Source of the DNA: JAVBNO01 sp031551485
Lineage (GTDB): Bacteria; Bacillota; Clostridia; Oscillospirales; Ruminococcaceae
DNA: 21,278 nt
Reading direction: 5' to 3'
Assembly: GCA_031551485.1 (NCBI GenBank)
Contig: JAVBNO010000073.1
Span: 1-21,278 of the forward strand
The translations under genes were made by a program, and so were the position numbers. Positions 6,901 through 14,923 of this stretch are shown piece by piece (the first letter of the stretch is position 1; each line of letters opens with the position of its first letter). The notes beneath the pieces are model-generated. The model was not told the origin of the DNA. It made no database searches and saw nothing but the letters and a program-made list of their open reading frames with translations.

Positions 6901-7000
6901 TCTGCTTCTGAAAACGAACGGTTCGGGTTGCCGCCGGTTCAAAAAACCGCCTTTACAACAGACCGTCCCCATATTGGTCGCATGTGCAAAATCGCCACGT

Positions 7001-7795
7001 TTAATCAATACCTGCTTTGCTTTTCTGATCCATTACGATACAGATAAAAATAGAAGCGACGATCATAATCAAATAAATGGTTATCAGCTTTATGTCCATC
7101 GAACCGGTAAGATTGTTTGAAGTAAACATGCCGCCAAGAACATTGGACCAAGCATGAAGCAATATACAGGCAAATACGCTCTTTGTCAGCTTATACAACG
7201 TCGCCAACACAAAAGCCCCCATCATGCAATCGCAAAAAAATGAAATAAAGTTCATTGAAGACTGGCTGGCATTCTGGACAAACCAAAGCGGAATATGCCA
7301 AACTGTCCATAGGCACCCCGATATGAGGGCCGCGACAAAAAACGGCATTTTTTCTTCCAACGCAGGCTGGAGAAATCCCCTCCAACCGACTTCTTCCAAA
7401 CCGCCGCCTATAATCATAAGCGGGATGTAAAGGATAAAAAGATACCATGGCTCATGCAAATAATCATTGCTTAGAATATTAAGTACAAGAAAGGCCAAAA
7501 AGAAAAGAGCTGTGACAACTATTGTTTTAAGAATGTGTTCGGTTCTCAAAATGAGTCCGCAAAAATCTTTGACCCCGCTGATTTTTTGATGTCTCTTCAG
7601 TATGATAAAAACCGCGTACACGGGGGCAAGGCCCGCCCCAAATCCAACGACAATGAAATATGCTATTGTCCCGGCTGTACCGGTAAGCACACCGGCCTTC
7701 TCGCCCAGAATTAACAGCGCCTCCGCACACCACGCAATTAAAAATGTGAAGAGGATGTATTGCAGTACAGGCTTTTTTTCTTTTTCAGGCCACAT
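7001..7795 (-). CDS. CPBP-family intramembrane metalloprotease
   Basis: Encodes 264 residues with about seven or eight hydrophobic segments. All three CPBP (Abi/CAAX protease-like) motifs are present: EEVGWRG with Glu134, Glu135 and Arg139; WHIPLW with His167; and HAWSN with His214 and Asn218. These are the metal-binding and catalytic positions of Rce1-like enzymes, so it is probably active in the cytoplasmic membrane. GGGGGACC precedes the ATG by about 9 bases. In bacteria the family is linked to bacteriocin maturation, self-immunity and membrane-protein quality control; no bacteriocin cluster is visible here, so the substrate is unknown. The next minus-strand gene starts about 830 bases upstream, with a gap of 97 bases between the two, and a separate promoter is likely. 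Confidence 0.93.
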   Translation of the reverse strand: MWPEKEKKPVLQYILFTFLIAWCAEALLILGEKAGVLTGTAGTIAYFIVVGFGAGLAPVYAVFIILKRHQKISGVKDFCGLILRTEHILKTIVVTALFFLAFLVLNILSNDYLHEPWYLFILYIPLMIIGGGLEEVGWRGFLQPALEEKMPFFVAALISGCLWTVWHIPLWFVQNASQSSMNFISFFCDCMMGAFVLATLYKLTKSVFACILLHAWSNVLGGMFTSNNLTGSMDIKLITIYLIMIVASIFICIVMDQKSKAGID

Positions 7796-7892
7796 TGTAT
7801 TGGTCCCCCTTTTTGTGCTGTATGTTTATCCATCGCTGGTTTATAAAGTGGATTCCATAGCCTTGCGCAACCATGGCTCTTGCTGATATCAT

Positions 7893-8621
7893 TTATTTCT
7901 TTGTCAGAAAATAAGATTCTTTAATCCAATCGAAAATTAAGTCGAAGGAAGAATGATCTGTAATTTCAATCAAGTGCATCACTCGGTTTGCAGAAGTCTG
8001 CAAGCTTTTGATGGGGTTACGTTGGGGATGAAGACGGTCAGAATAAAATTCGATTTGTATGGCCTTTTGCGTACATTTGATTCCGGCAAAGGTGGACGTG
8101 TGTTTCCATAAAACACCGACAGCTGGAAAATACTCGCGAAATTCAGGAAGAACACTTTTTGAATAACGCAGCAAATCAAGATATAAGGGTTTCCACTTTG
8201 CCTTGCTGTGCGAGAAAGTTTTATCAAGCTGTTCTGCATACGGAAGTTCAGGGACCACATCAACCGCAGGAGCATCAGGCGACTGATTAATGGCGACAAT
8301 CCTGTCACACATCGCTTTTAAAACAGGTTTGGCGTCAGTGTTTGCATATTTGATGTTCACGCAACCTTTACCATTGCCCGAACCAGGAAGCTGCCTTTTC
8401 AATTCCTCAATCAAATCAAAATTTAAAGTGTGCATCGTAAAATAGTCTTTGGCCGCTGTAAACATAACATAGCTTTTGCCAACCTTATACATGGGACGCT
8501 GGCGGAACATCACGGGCTTTATATTGCTGTGATGTTCCGCCATATAATCGAAAAATTCAGTCAACCACTCTTTGCCTGAACCGGCAATAGATTCAATATA
8601 TTCCTGAGGTGTTGTTATCAT
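7893..8621 (-). CDS. DUF1801/DUF5655 two-domain protein
   Basis: Encodes 242 residues. Residues about 1-115 match the DUF1801 (YdhG-like) fold: a leading helix YIESIAGSGKEWLTEFFDYM, then RPMYKVGKSYVMFTAAKDYFTMHTL, and a helix before a KGCVNIKYAN strand. Residues about 135-240 look like a DUF5655-type domain (a helix around YLDLLRYSKSVLPEF, strands VGVLWKHTSTFAGIKCTQKAIQIEFY, and a final SFDLIFDWIKESYFLTKK). AAAGGATT lies 10 bases before the ATG. Neither domain has a proven general reaction; YdhG-like proteins have been tied to iron handling and to intracellular stress. The assignment rests on pattern recognition. Confidence 0.75.
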   Translation of the reverse strand: MITTPQEYIESIAGSGKEWLTEFFDYMAEHHSNIKPVMFRQRPMYKVGKSYVMFTAAKDYFTMHTLNFDLIEELKRQLPGSGNGKGCVNIKYANTDAKPVLKAMCDRIVAINQSPDAPAVDVVPELPYAEQLDKTFSHSKAKWKPLYLDLLRYSKSVLPEFREYFPAVGVLWKHTSTFAGIKCTQKAIQIEFYSDRLHPQRNPIKSLQTSANRVMHLIEITDHSSFDLIFDWIKESYFLTKK

Positions 8622-9180
8622 AGGCGTGAATCCTTTCTGGCAATCGCAATCAAATCAAGTAACGCTGTTTGAGCTTATCCGCCTGTTCTCCATTGCTGTG
8701 CCGCTAACAACGTCGCCCAATAGCGCGACAGCAGCATCACATAACCGCCTCAAACAGTCAAAAAAATGATGGATAAGAATGGCTCCGCTTCGCATTTGGT
8801 CTATCTTCTTCGCCAAATCTTAACCACAGTACATGCTTCGGGGCTATTGATGCCGCGATAAATAATACTTTGATTATACACCCAACCTACCCATAAAACA
8901 ATGACAGCCCTGTATCCGCGGACACGCTGGGCCGGTTGCATCAGGCAAAGCAAAAGATAAGCCGCCGTTTTTTCGCGATTACCCCACAATCATACACAGT
9001 AGAAGCGGGAACCCGTTATGGCAGGCGCCTGCAAAACCGTTGCGCCAGGCGTGGGCAGAAAGAGAGGTGCAACCATTTTTTGCATTTATTGTGCCTTGGT
9101 ATTATAATGGTCGTGAAACATGAAGATTGCGTGAAACGATTGGGCTGAACGGCTTGCCGGTACCGATGGAAGGGAAAAAG
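8622..9180. other. Gap of 559 bases between divergent genes
   Basis: It separates the minus-strand DUF1801 gene from the plus-strand membrane-protein gene. I see a promoter at 9080-9108 (listed), a 12-bp perfect palindrome GCAGGCGCCTGC at 9021-9032, and no convincing gene. A 62-codon minus-strand frame at 8801-8989 has no ribosome binding site or family pattern. Confidence 0.5.
9080..9108 (+). promoter_or_regulatory. Promoter of the membrane-protein/DUF3788 unit
   Basis: TTGCAT (9080-9085), 17 bases and TATAAT (9103-9108) form a good sigma-A promoter about 70 bases before the next start codon. Confidence 0.75.
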
Positions 9181-10017
9181 ATGAGACGGTTTCATAATCC
9201 TGTAACCAAACTGATGGTCATCATTATTGTGGCGATGGCTTTGACTTTAGCTGTTTTCTTGCTTGTAATTGCAGATGATACGCCGCCGTTGGCATTTTTC
9301 ATCGCATTTTTAGTGGTTGCTGTGTTTACGTTAATCGCGGTCTGGGGGGAACGCAAATATAGAAAGCTGGACGCCCAAACCAGCGAAGAAACCGGCGAAT
9401 CGTATAACACAGCGGCGGATGTCTACGACATGATCAGGCATGAACCTAGAAAAACCGTTATCATCGCGATAGGGGCGACGGTTGGCGTCATAGGCGGCTT
9501 TGTGGCATTGTTCATATACAATCCGTGGATTGGCGTACCGCTTTATATTGTATTTTGTCTGGTCTTAGTAGGCTATCCGCTTTACAAATCCAAAAAAAGC
9601 AACACGGTTGAAACATACATATCATCCAAGCGGGGTGCGGTCAAATCAATGCTGCAAGATATACATAGACAGACCATGGAGGCTGTTCCAAACGCTGTGG
9701 CTTTCATGGACAACACATTTGTCTTTCCGACATATGTGTACATAGAAAGTATGCAGCCTCTTGTGATGTATCATTTAATTTCTGTACAGGCCATTTGGGG
9801 CGGAAAAAACATTTGCCTTTACCCCCGCAATCCAGCGGTGTTTCAGGCTTTTGCGGATCGGTTGACATCCTATCAGAACAACGGCAGTTCCGAAATTTTT
9901 ATCCCCACCAATCAATTGCTGGACCGCGATTTAATCAAGGATATTGTTCGATATAATTTAGAGCAACAAATGCAAGGCCGGCCGGAAAAAGAAATCGAAT
10001 CACATAGACGCGGGTGA
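9181..10017 (+). CDS. Membrane protein of unknown function
   Basis: Encodes 278 residues. ATG at 9181 follows GGAAGGG by 6 bases; the frame is open back to a TTG at 9127, but that start has no ribosome binding site. Four hydrophobic segments form two pairs: residues about 12-31 and 36-56, then about 92-115 and 117-133, separated by a charged cytosolic-looking stretch. The remaining 140 residues are soluble: an amphipathic helix (VKSMLQDIHRQTMEAVPNAV), strands around FVFPTYVYIES, and a helical tail rich in Gln and Arg. I do not recognise a family. It appears to start a plus-strand unit with the two genes that follow. Confidence 0.8.
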   Translation: MRRFHNPVTKLMVIIIVAMALTLAVFLLVIADDTPPLAFFIAFLVVAVFTLIAVWGERKYRKLDAQTSEETGESYNTAADVYDMIRHEPRKTVIIAIGATVGVIGGFVALFIYNPWIGVPLYIVFCLVLVGYPLYKSKKSNTVETYISSKRGAVKSMLQDIHRQTMEAVPNAVAFMDNTFVFPTYVYIESMQPLVMYHLISVQAIWGGKNICLYPRNPAVFQAFADRLTSYQNNGSSEIFIPTNQLLDRDLIKDIVRYNLEQQMQGRPEKEIESHRRG

Positions 10018-10050
10018 AACCAATCATCCGTTTGGGGGAAAACGGCTGCC

Positions 10051-10245
10051 ATGATAGTGCCCGTTTTCGTCTATGTTGGCAAACAGTACCGCGGCAAAGC
10101 ATATGTCCGCTTCCTGGCGGAGCAGGTGTGCCGCGATTTTCCGAATATCGCAAGTTACGTGATGGGCGATGTGAATCCGTTTAAGCAAAACAGCCTTGCC
10201 AAAGAGCTTGGGATCAATCTGTTAAGTGATAAGAAACTATTTTGA
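10051..10245 (+). CDS. Small protein of unknown function
   Basis: Encodes 64 residues, starting 33 bases after the membrane-protein gene and in the same reading frame (one TGA at 10015 lies between). GGGGGA about 12 bases upstream is a distant ribosome binding site, so translation may depend on the upstream gene. The sequence (FVYVGKQYRGKAYVRFLAEQ, then a DFPNIASYVMGDVNPFK segment) has normal amino-acid composition and a strand-helix pattern, so it is probably coding. It is short enough to be the tail of a longer ancestral protein. No family recognised. It ends just before the ribosome binding site of the DUF3788 gene. Confidence 0.5.
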   Translation: MIVPVFVYVGKQYRGKAYVRFLAEQVCRDFPNIASYVMGDVNPFKQNSLAKELGINLLSDKKLF

Positions 10246-10259
10246 AAGGTGGCGTACAC

Positions 10260-10709
10260 ATGGCCGAACAATTACTGCGCAACCCTGATATTGAGCCGAC
10301 CGATGAGGTTATCGCCGCATGTCTTGGCGCGGCAAACGGTGCTTACATCCAGTTCATCAAGGGCCTCCAAAACCACGGTATTGACTTGGAATATCGTTAT
10401 TACACCGACGGAAAAGCATGGCTCGGAAAGGGCCTTTACCGCTGGGCGGGCGCTCGCGGCGGGCAGAAAGAAACGACTGCCTTCTGGCTTTCAATTTGGG
10501 AAGGCTTTTTCAAGGTGACCATATTCATTCCCGAAAAATCCCGCGCGGAAGCGCTAGACCTGCCCCTTGACGATGGCATCAGGAGCCTAATCGAGGATTC
10601 CAAGCAAATTGGAAAACTAAAGTTTTTTCCGCTGGTTTTTGACTTGCGTTCGGATGAATTGTTTTATCAGGTTGATATGCTGATTGATTTCAGAAAAAAG
10701 CTGAAATGA
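10260..10709 (+). CDS. DUF3788 family protein
   Basis: Encodes 149 residues. The start at 10260 has AAAGGTGG 8 bases upstream; the open TTG at 10242 lacks a site. The pattern EQLLRNPDIEPTDEVIAACLG, then LEYRYYTDGKAWLGKGLYRW and the paired strands TAFWLSIWEGFFKVTIFIPEK are characteristic of DUF3788, a cytosolic family of about 140 residues related in layout to DUF1801/YdeI-type proteins. The later LPLDDGIRSLIEDSKQIGK and PLVFDLRS segments complete the domain. Its function is not established. It is the last gene of its plus-strand unit and converges on the YdeI-type gene. Confidence 0.85.
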   Translation: MAEQLLRNPDIEPTDEVIAACLGAANGAYIQFIKGLQNHGIDLEYRYYTDGKAWLGKGLYRWAGARGGQKETTAFWLSIWEGFFKVTIFIPEKSRAEALDLPLDDGIRSLIEDSKQIGKLKFFPLVFDLRSDELFYQVDMLIDFRKKLK

Positions 10710-10784
10710 AAGAAAAAAATATGGACGCCCCAGCCCGCCGCTTCGGGGGTACGCCAATCTGCATTGAGTATTACGGCGGAAAAC

Positions 10785-10820
10785 ATTGGCAGTCTGTTTA
10801 TGGATAAACAGACTGCCAAT
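10785..10820. repeat. Perfect 16-bp stem hairpin between convergent genes
   Basis: ATTGGCAGTCTGTTTA (10785-10800) and its exact inverse complement (10805-10820) flank a TGGA loop. On the minus strand the stem is followed by GTTTTCC, so it may terminate the convergent YdeI-type gene. There is no T-run on the plus strand. It lies between stops at 10709 (plus) and 10913 (minus). Confidence 0.7.
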
Positions 10821-10912
10821 CCCACTGTATAGGGGTATCATACAAACGATATGCAAAGTATATTACACGGGATTGCCATCCCTGAACACAACCCGGTCGG
10901 ATGACAACGGGT

Positions 10913-11725
10913 TTACGCGTCGAACCCCTTGCCCTCAAGAATTTTCGGTATCAGCTTTTCGATTCTAGCTTCGCGGGTTTTTGACTGCTTGGCGCCGGTA
11001 AAATGCAAAAGATAGCCCCGCTGCCGTCCCGGCGTCAGGTTGTAAAAAGCGCTTTTGAGCATCGGGTTTTCGTCAAATTTTCTTTGCAGTTCCTCGGGAA
11101 TCTCAAGCCCCGGTTTCTTTTCAGCCGGCACCTCAAGCCCGCTTTTTTCGATCTCTATTGCCTCAAACAGATAGGCTTCTATAATCGGCCGCCTCTGCGC
11201 TATTTCACTTGCATTTGTGAACCGCAGCTGCCGCCCGGCTTGCACATTTTCGGTCTGGCGGACAAGCAGCTGGCCGGGGTCTTTCATCAACGCACCTTTG
11301 AAAAACGAAAGTGCGATATAATTCTTAAAACCGCCCAAAATCACGACATTACTGCCGCCATATGTGTAGCAAGGCTGCCCCCATTTCAGTTCTTCGGTCA
11401 AACCGCAGGCAAGGGCATTTTCGCGCAATGCTTCAAATTCGTCACGCCAGTTGGCCGTATGTGCTAGAAAAGCATCGACTAAGGGATTTTTGTCTTTCAA
11501 TTCAGTATAAGCGCCCAGTGCTGCAATCTTGGCGAAAAATTCCTCTTTGGTTTCACAAACGGTAAATTCTCCGTTTAAAAAACCATACACTTTGCCGTTC
11601 AGCTCAGGACACTTGCGCGCGCATTTTCCAATGCAGCCAATCTTCGCCTTTGCTATGGGCTTCAGTTCTTTTACGTCAAACCCGGAACAGTTCGCGCAGA
11701 CCTCTATCTGGCGGTCTTTATCCAT
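10913..11725 (-). CDS. DUF1450-like and YdeI/OmpD-associated fusion protein
   Basis: Encodes 270 residues. Residues 1-70 carry five cysteines (10, 13, 31, 35, 39) in a short fold ending KVYGFLNGEFTVCETKEEFFAKI, which resembles DUF1450 (YuzB-like, thioredoxin-type) proteins. Residues about 75-190 are a DUF1801-type domain (EFEALRENALACGLTEELKWGQPCYTYGGSNVVILGGFKNYI in outline, continuing with SFFKGALMKDP). The C-terminal part (about 205-265) is the YdeI/OmpD-associated motif: IPEELQRKFDENP, then FYNLTPGRQRGYLLHF and the basic IEKLIPKILEGKGF. YdeI-type proteins are linked to antimicrobial-peptide or bacteriocin tolerance in some enterobacteria; that role is not shown here. AAAGGATG precedes the ATG by 8 bases. 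A weak hairpin (10890-10913) follows the stop. Confidence 0.88.
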   Translation of the reverse strand: MDKDRQIEVCANCSGFDVKELKPIAKAKIGCIGKCARKCPELNGKVYGFLNGEFTVCETKEEFFAKIAALGAYTELKDKNPLVDAFLAHTANWRDEFEALRENALACGLTEELKWGQPCYTYGGSNVVILGGFKNYIALSFFKGALMKDPGQLLVRQTENVQAGRQLRFTNASEIAQRRPIIEAYLFEAIEIEKSGLEVPAEKKPGLEIPEELQRKFDENPMLKSAFYNLTPGRQRGYLLHFTGAKQSKTREARIEKLIPKILEGKGFDA

Positions 11726-11944
11726 ATTCGATCATCCTTTAAGCGCTCAGATTTTAGTTTGCTATTATTTTTAGCATAATCCTTCGCGTTAATCATCATA
11801 TTGCAATCAAGCGCCGGATTCAATCGTTCGGCCGAAAGCCGTCTGCTTTTCATAGTTTAAGCCGGCAGTTTCGCCCAATGAAAAAAGCCGGAGAACATGG
11901 ATCGCAGCAAGCGGATGCCAAAACCCGCCGTGCGGCGAAGACGT

Positions 11945-11983
11945 ATTTTGATCACGGCCCGCTTTGCGGGCCGTGATCAAAAT
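11945..11983. repeat. Perfect 18-bp inverted repeat upstream of the kinase promoter
   Basis: ATTTTGATCACGGCCCGC (11945-11962) and its exact inverse complement (11966-11983) flank TTT. It lies in the divergent region between the YdeI-type gene and the kinase, 12 bases upstream of the kinase -35, with no T-run on either side. A terminator has no gene to serve here, so an operator, or a stabilising hairpin in a transcript, is more likely. The rest of 11726-12063 holds only the kinase promoter. Confidence 0.7.
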
Positions 11984-11995
11984 GCTGCAAAATTG

Positions 11996-12024
11996 CTGAC
12001 TTATCTGTCTAAATTTGATATAAT
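11996..12024 (+). promoter_or_regulatory. Promoter of the kinase/regulator operon
   Basis: CTGACT (11996-12001), 17 bases and TATAAT (12019-12024) form a sigma-A-like promoter with a weak -35 and a perfect -10, about 40 bases before the kinase start. Confidence 0.7.
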
Positions 12025-12063
12025 ATTCCAAAACCGTGTTCTTTTGACCGACAGGTGAATCCT

Positions 12064-14043
12064 ATGAAGCGACATACGAACCGTATTTTCTTTACGATAT
12101 TGCTGCTCATTTTCCTCGCCTGCACCGCGCTGTGGCTGTGGACGGATTATCCAGTCACGCACATTTCCTCCGGGGACGGCACACGGGATTTGCGCGGCAT
12201 GGACTTTTCCTCCGGATGCGTTGACCTCTACGGTCCGGTGGAATATATTCCCGACGTCCTTTTATCACCGGAAGAATTGGAAGCAAGGCAGGGCCAAATT
12301 CAGACAGGCGAACCGGCGGATGTGGCGCGCTTCAGCACCAGCCGCCTGCGCGTCTATCTGCCAAAGGGAACCTATGGCCTGATGATGTGGAACGCGGAGT
12401 ATGCCACCAATCTCTACATAAACGGCGCGCTTATGGAAAGCGTCGGTGTCCCGGCAGGCGACGCGCGGCACTCTGTTCCGGGCGCCACGCTGCTCTATTT
12501 TACGGTAAATGCCCCGGATGGCGTGATCGAGATTGTACAGCAGGCGTCCAACTACGTTCTGCCGGGCGGCGGCAGCCATGCGGACATTATTATTGGAAGG
12601 CCGGAGAGAATCAGGGGCATTTACGACCAGTACCGCGGGCTTCCTGCTGTGGCGATGGGTTGCTTCCTCGCGCTGGCGCTGGGGCATCTGGTTCTATTTT
12701 CTTTATTCCGGTCGTACAAGGCAAACCTGTGGTTTGCTTTGTTTTGCTTCGCGTGGTTTCTGCGAACGGGTTATACCAATCCGTGGGTCTTGTCCTCGCT
12801 GCTTCCAATGCCGTGGACGATTATTTTTCGCCTGGACTGTTTGACCTATCCGGCCGGAACGCTGCTGTTATGCCTGTCGCTGAACGCGCTGTTCCCTGGC
12901 GCGATTCAAAAATGGTTCCGCGCCGCGCTGGCCGCCGCTTGTGGTGCATTCGCCTGCGCAAGCCTGTTTTTTAACACTGTTTTCTTGTGGGACGCAATGT
13001 CGTATTTTAACGTCGTGATCTTTCTTACGGCGATGTACATCCTTATCCGGATGTGTATGCGGGTGAGAAAGCCGAATGTGGAGCAGGTCGCCGTCCTAAC
13101 CGGCCTGGGGATATTCCTTTTCGGCGTGCTCAGAGATATTCTGCAGTTTGAAATTGCTCCCGCGGTGCTGCCGGCACAACATTTTACAAGCGAACTGACC
13201 TGGCACACAATGGCCGAGTACGCATTGCTCGTCTTTGTGTTTTTCCACATGGCAGCCATGTTTCGCAGCACCATGCGGGCGCTTGCCACGGCGCGGGAAG
13301 CCGAGCAAAAGCAGGCGATAGAGGCCGAATCCGCGCGGCGGCTCAGCACCATGAAAAGCGAGTTTATGGGCGAACTTTCCCACGAGCTCAGAATGCCGAT
13401 TTCGGCTATATCCGGCTTTGCGCAATATTTTCAGGAATTGCTGGAAGACGAAACGCTTGATATTGACGAGCTGCGCTATGGGGCGCTGCGGGTGGAAAGC
13501 GAAGCCGAGCGCATGGACAGGCTGGTAAGCCAGCTGCTGGATATGTCGGCCATTGAGGCGGGCCGTTTTTCCATTTGGAAAGAGCGCGTTTCCATAGAAG
13601 ATTTATTCGACCGGGTACGCCGTACCTACTTCCCCATGTTCAACGGCGCCCGCAACCAGCTTGTTGTAAAACTTGACTGTGATATGATGGTTCACGCCGA
13701 CCACGAACGCATTCTGCAAGTGCTGCTAAACCTTGTTTCCAACGCCTGCAAGTACACCGAGGACGGCGAGATTACCCTGGCGGCCCAAAAAGAAAACGGT
13801 TTGGTCAGGTGCAGCGTGGCCGACACCGGCGAGGGCATGGCCCCCGAGATATTGGCGGCGCTCTTCACCCGCTACCCCCAAATGCGGGGCGGGGTTAAAG
13901 GGGTGACAGGCAACGGGCTGGGGCTGTTTATCAGTAAAAAGCTTGTGGAGGCCCACGGCGGCGCGATCGGCGTGGAAAGCGAACCCGGCAAAGGAACAAA
14001 AGTGTGGTTTACTTTGCCAATGGAAGACGATGAAAACAAATAG
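12064..14043 (+). CDS. 7TM-type sensor histidine kinase
   Basis: Encodes 659 residues. ATG at 12064 has AGGTGA 5 bases upstream; an in-frame GTG at 12055 has none. Residues 8-27 are an N-terminal membrane segment. Residues about 30-190 are an extracellular beta-rich domain resembling the 7TMR-DISM extracellular domain (YLPKGTYGLMMWNAEYATNLYINGAL). Residues about 193-400 hold seven hydrophobic helices. A coiled segment leads to the HisKA domain, with His440 in SHELRMP as the phosphorylation site. The ATPase domain has the N box around Asn560 (SNACKYT), the G1 box at Asp587 (DTGEGM) and the G2 box at 616-621 (GNGLGL). All catalytic motifs are intact. It should sense an external or membrane signal and phosphorylate the response regulator encoded directly downstream. 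Confidence 0.93.
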   Translation: MKRHTNRIFFTILLLIFLACTALWLWTDYPVTHISSGDGTRDLRGMDFSSGCVDLYGPVEYIPDVLLSPEELEARQGQIQTGEPADVARFSTSRLRVYLPKGTYGLMMWNAEYATNLYINGALMESVGVPAGDARHSVPGATLLYFTVNAPDGVIEIVQQASNYVLPGGGSHADIIIGRPERIRGIYDQYRGLPAVAMGCFLALALGHLVLFSLFRSYKANLWFALFCFAWFLRTGYTNPWVLSSLLPMPWTIIFRLDCLTYPAGTLLLCLSLNALFPGAIQKWFRAALAAACGAFACASLFFNTVFLWDAMSYFNVVIFLTAMYILIRMCMRVRKPNVEQVAVLTGLGIFLFGVLRDILQFEIAPAVLPAQHFTSELTWHTMAEYALLVFVFFHMAAMFRSTMRALATAREAEQKQAIEAESARRLSTMKSEFMGELSHELRMPISAISGFAQYFQELLEDETLDIDELRYGALRVESEAERMDRLVSQLLDMSAIEAGRFSIWKERVSIEDLFDRVRRTYFPMFNGARNQLVVKLDCDMMVHADHERILQVLLNLVSNACKYTEDGEITLAAQKENGLVRCSVADTGEGMAPEILAALFTRYPQMRGGVKGVTGNGLGLFISKKLVEAHGGAIGVESEPGKGTKVWFTLPMEDDENK

Positions 14044-14097
14044 CATTGCCGCAGCAGGTGTGCGCCAATGTTTGAACATGGAATGCAGGTGATGGTG

Positions 14098-14805
14098 ATG
14101 AATAATGCCCAATTTTCAACGCCCCGTTCTCCATTGGTCTTTATGATCGAGGACGATTTGTCCATGCGGGAACTGAACAGACGCACCCTGACCCGGCGCG
14201 GTATGAATACGCTTTGTGCCGAAACACTGGCCGAGGCGCGAAGCCTGCTGCGCGAGCCCTTCGACCTGGTGTTGCTCGACCTGATTCTGCCCGACGGCAG
14301 CGGACTCGATTTTGTGCCCGAAATTCGCGCGGTCACCGCCGCCCCCATTCTGATATTGACCAGCAAGCGGGAGGAGGAGGACATCGTAAAAGGGCTGTTG
14401 GGCGGCGGTGACGACTATATGACCAAGCCTTTTCGCAACGAGGAGCTGTACGCCCGGGTTGTGGCGCTGCTGCGCCGGGTGCAGATGGCCGAAACGCGCG
14501 GCCGCGAACCCCGCAAGTTCGGCAGGGTCACAATGGATTTGGCGGCGGGGCGCGCCTATTGGGACAAAAGGGATATGCTGTTAAAGCCAAAGGAGTACGC
14601 TCTGCTGTGGGAGCTGCTGGCCCACAGGGGTGAATATGTTACCGGCGAGACACTGTACGAAAAACTGTGGGGTGCGCCGGCCATGGGGGATGACCATACC
14701 GTGCGCAACCATATTTACCAGCTGCGGAAGAAGATGGGAGACGCGGGCTGCGCCCTTACCATAGAACAGGAAAAAAACAAAGGCTACAGGCTGGCGATGG
14801 AGTAA
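14098..14805 (+). CDS. OmpR-family response regulator
   Basis: Encodes 235 residues from ATG at 14098 (AGGTGA 5 bases upstream). An in-frame ATG at 14068 with AGGTG 7 bases away is nearly as good and would add 10 residues. The receiver domain has the acidic pair in MIEDD, the phosphoacceptor Asp61 in LLDLILPDGSG and Lys110 in TKPF. The C-terminal winged helix (about 140-233) shows the OmpR/PhoB pattern: LKPKEYALLWELLAHRGEYVT, then DDHTVRNHIYQLRKK and KGYRL. It is the evident partner of the kinase, whose stop codon is 54 bases upstream. It is expected to act on DNA in the cytoplasm; the inverted repeat just downstream of this gene is a candidate target. Confidence 0.95.
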   Translation: MNNAQFSTPRSPLVFMIEDDLSMRELNRRTLTRRGMNTLCAETLAEARSLLREPFDLVLLDLILPDGSGLDFVPEIRAVTAAPILILTSKREEEDIVKGLLGGGDDYMTKPFRNEELYARVVALLRRVQMAETRGREPRKFGRVTMDLAAGRAYWDKRDMLLKPKEYALLWELLAHRGEYVTGETLYEKLWGAPAMGDDHTVRNHIYQLRKKMGDAGCALTIEQEKNKGYRLAME

Positions 14806-14828
14806 GGCGCCGGCCTTTTACTTTTGAT

Positions 14829-14846
14829 TGTCATTTTTTGATGACA
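14829..14846. promoter_or_regulatory. Candidate regulator site before the receiver-adhesin unit
   Basis: TGTCAT (14829-14834) and ATGACA (14841-14846) form an inverted repeat with a 6-base spacer. TAAAAT at 14873-14878 is a possible -10 with only a poor -35 (TTGGCG at 14847-14852, 20 bases away), which fits a promoter needing an activator. This is inference from position. Confidence 0.35.
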
Positions 14847-14893
14847 TTGGCGGTTTAGGGCGGCCCGCGTGGTAAAATATAGGTAAATATCTT

Positions 14894-14923
14894 AAAGAAG
14901 TCTTTCAAGACTTCTGTTTTTTT
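14894..14923 (+). terminator. Terminator or attenuator between the two receivers
   Basis: AGAAGTC (14896-14902) pairs with GACTTCT (14909-14915), followed by G and a seven-base T-run. It ends the kinase-regulator transcript. If the candidate promoter just upstream is real, it would instead sit in the leader of the receiver-adhesin transcript and attenuate it. Confidence 0.8.

Noticed and set aside
8801..8989. 62-codon minus-strand frame in the large gap
   Set aside because: No ribosome binding site, unusual composition, no family pattern.
9021..9032. Perfect 12-bp palindrome GCAGGCGCCTGC
   Set aside because: Short enough to occur by chance and not placed at a promoter or gene end.
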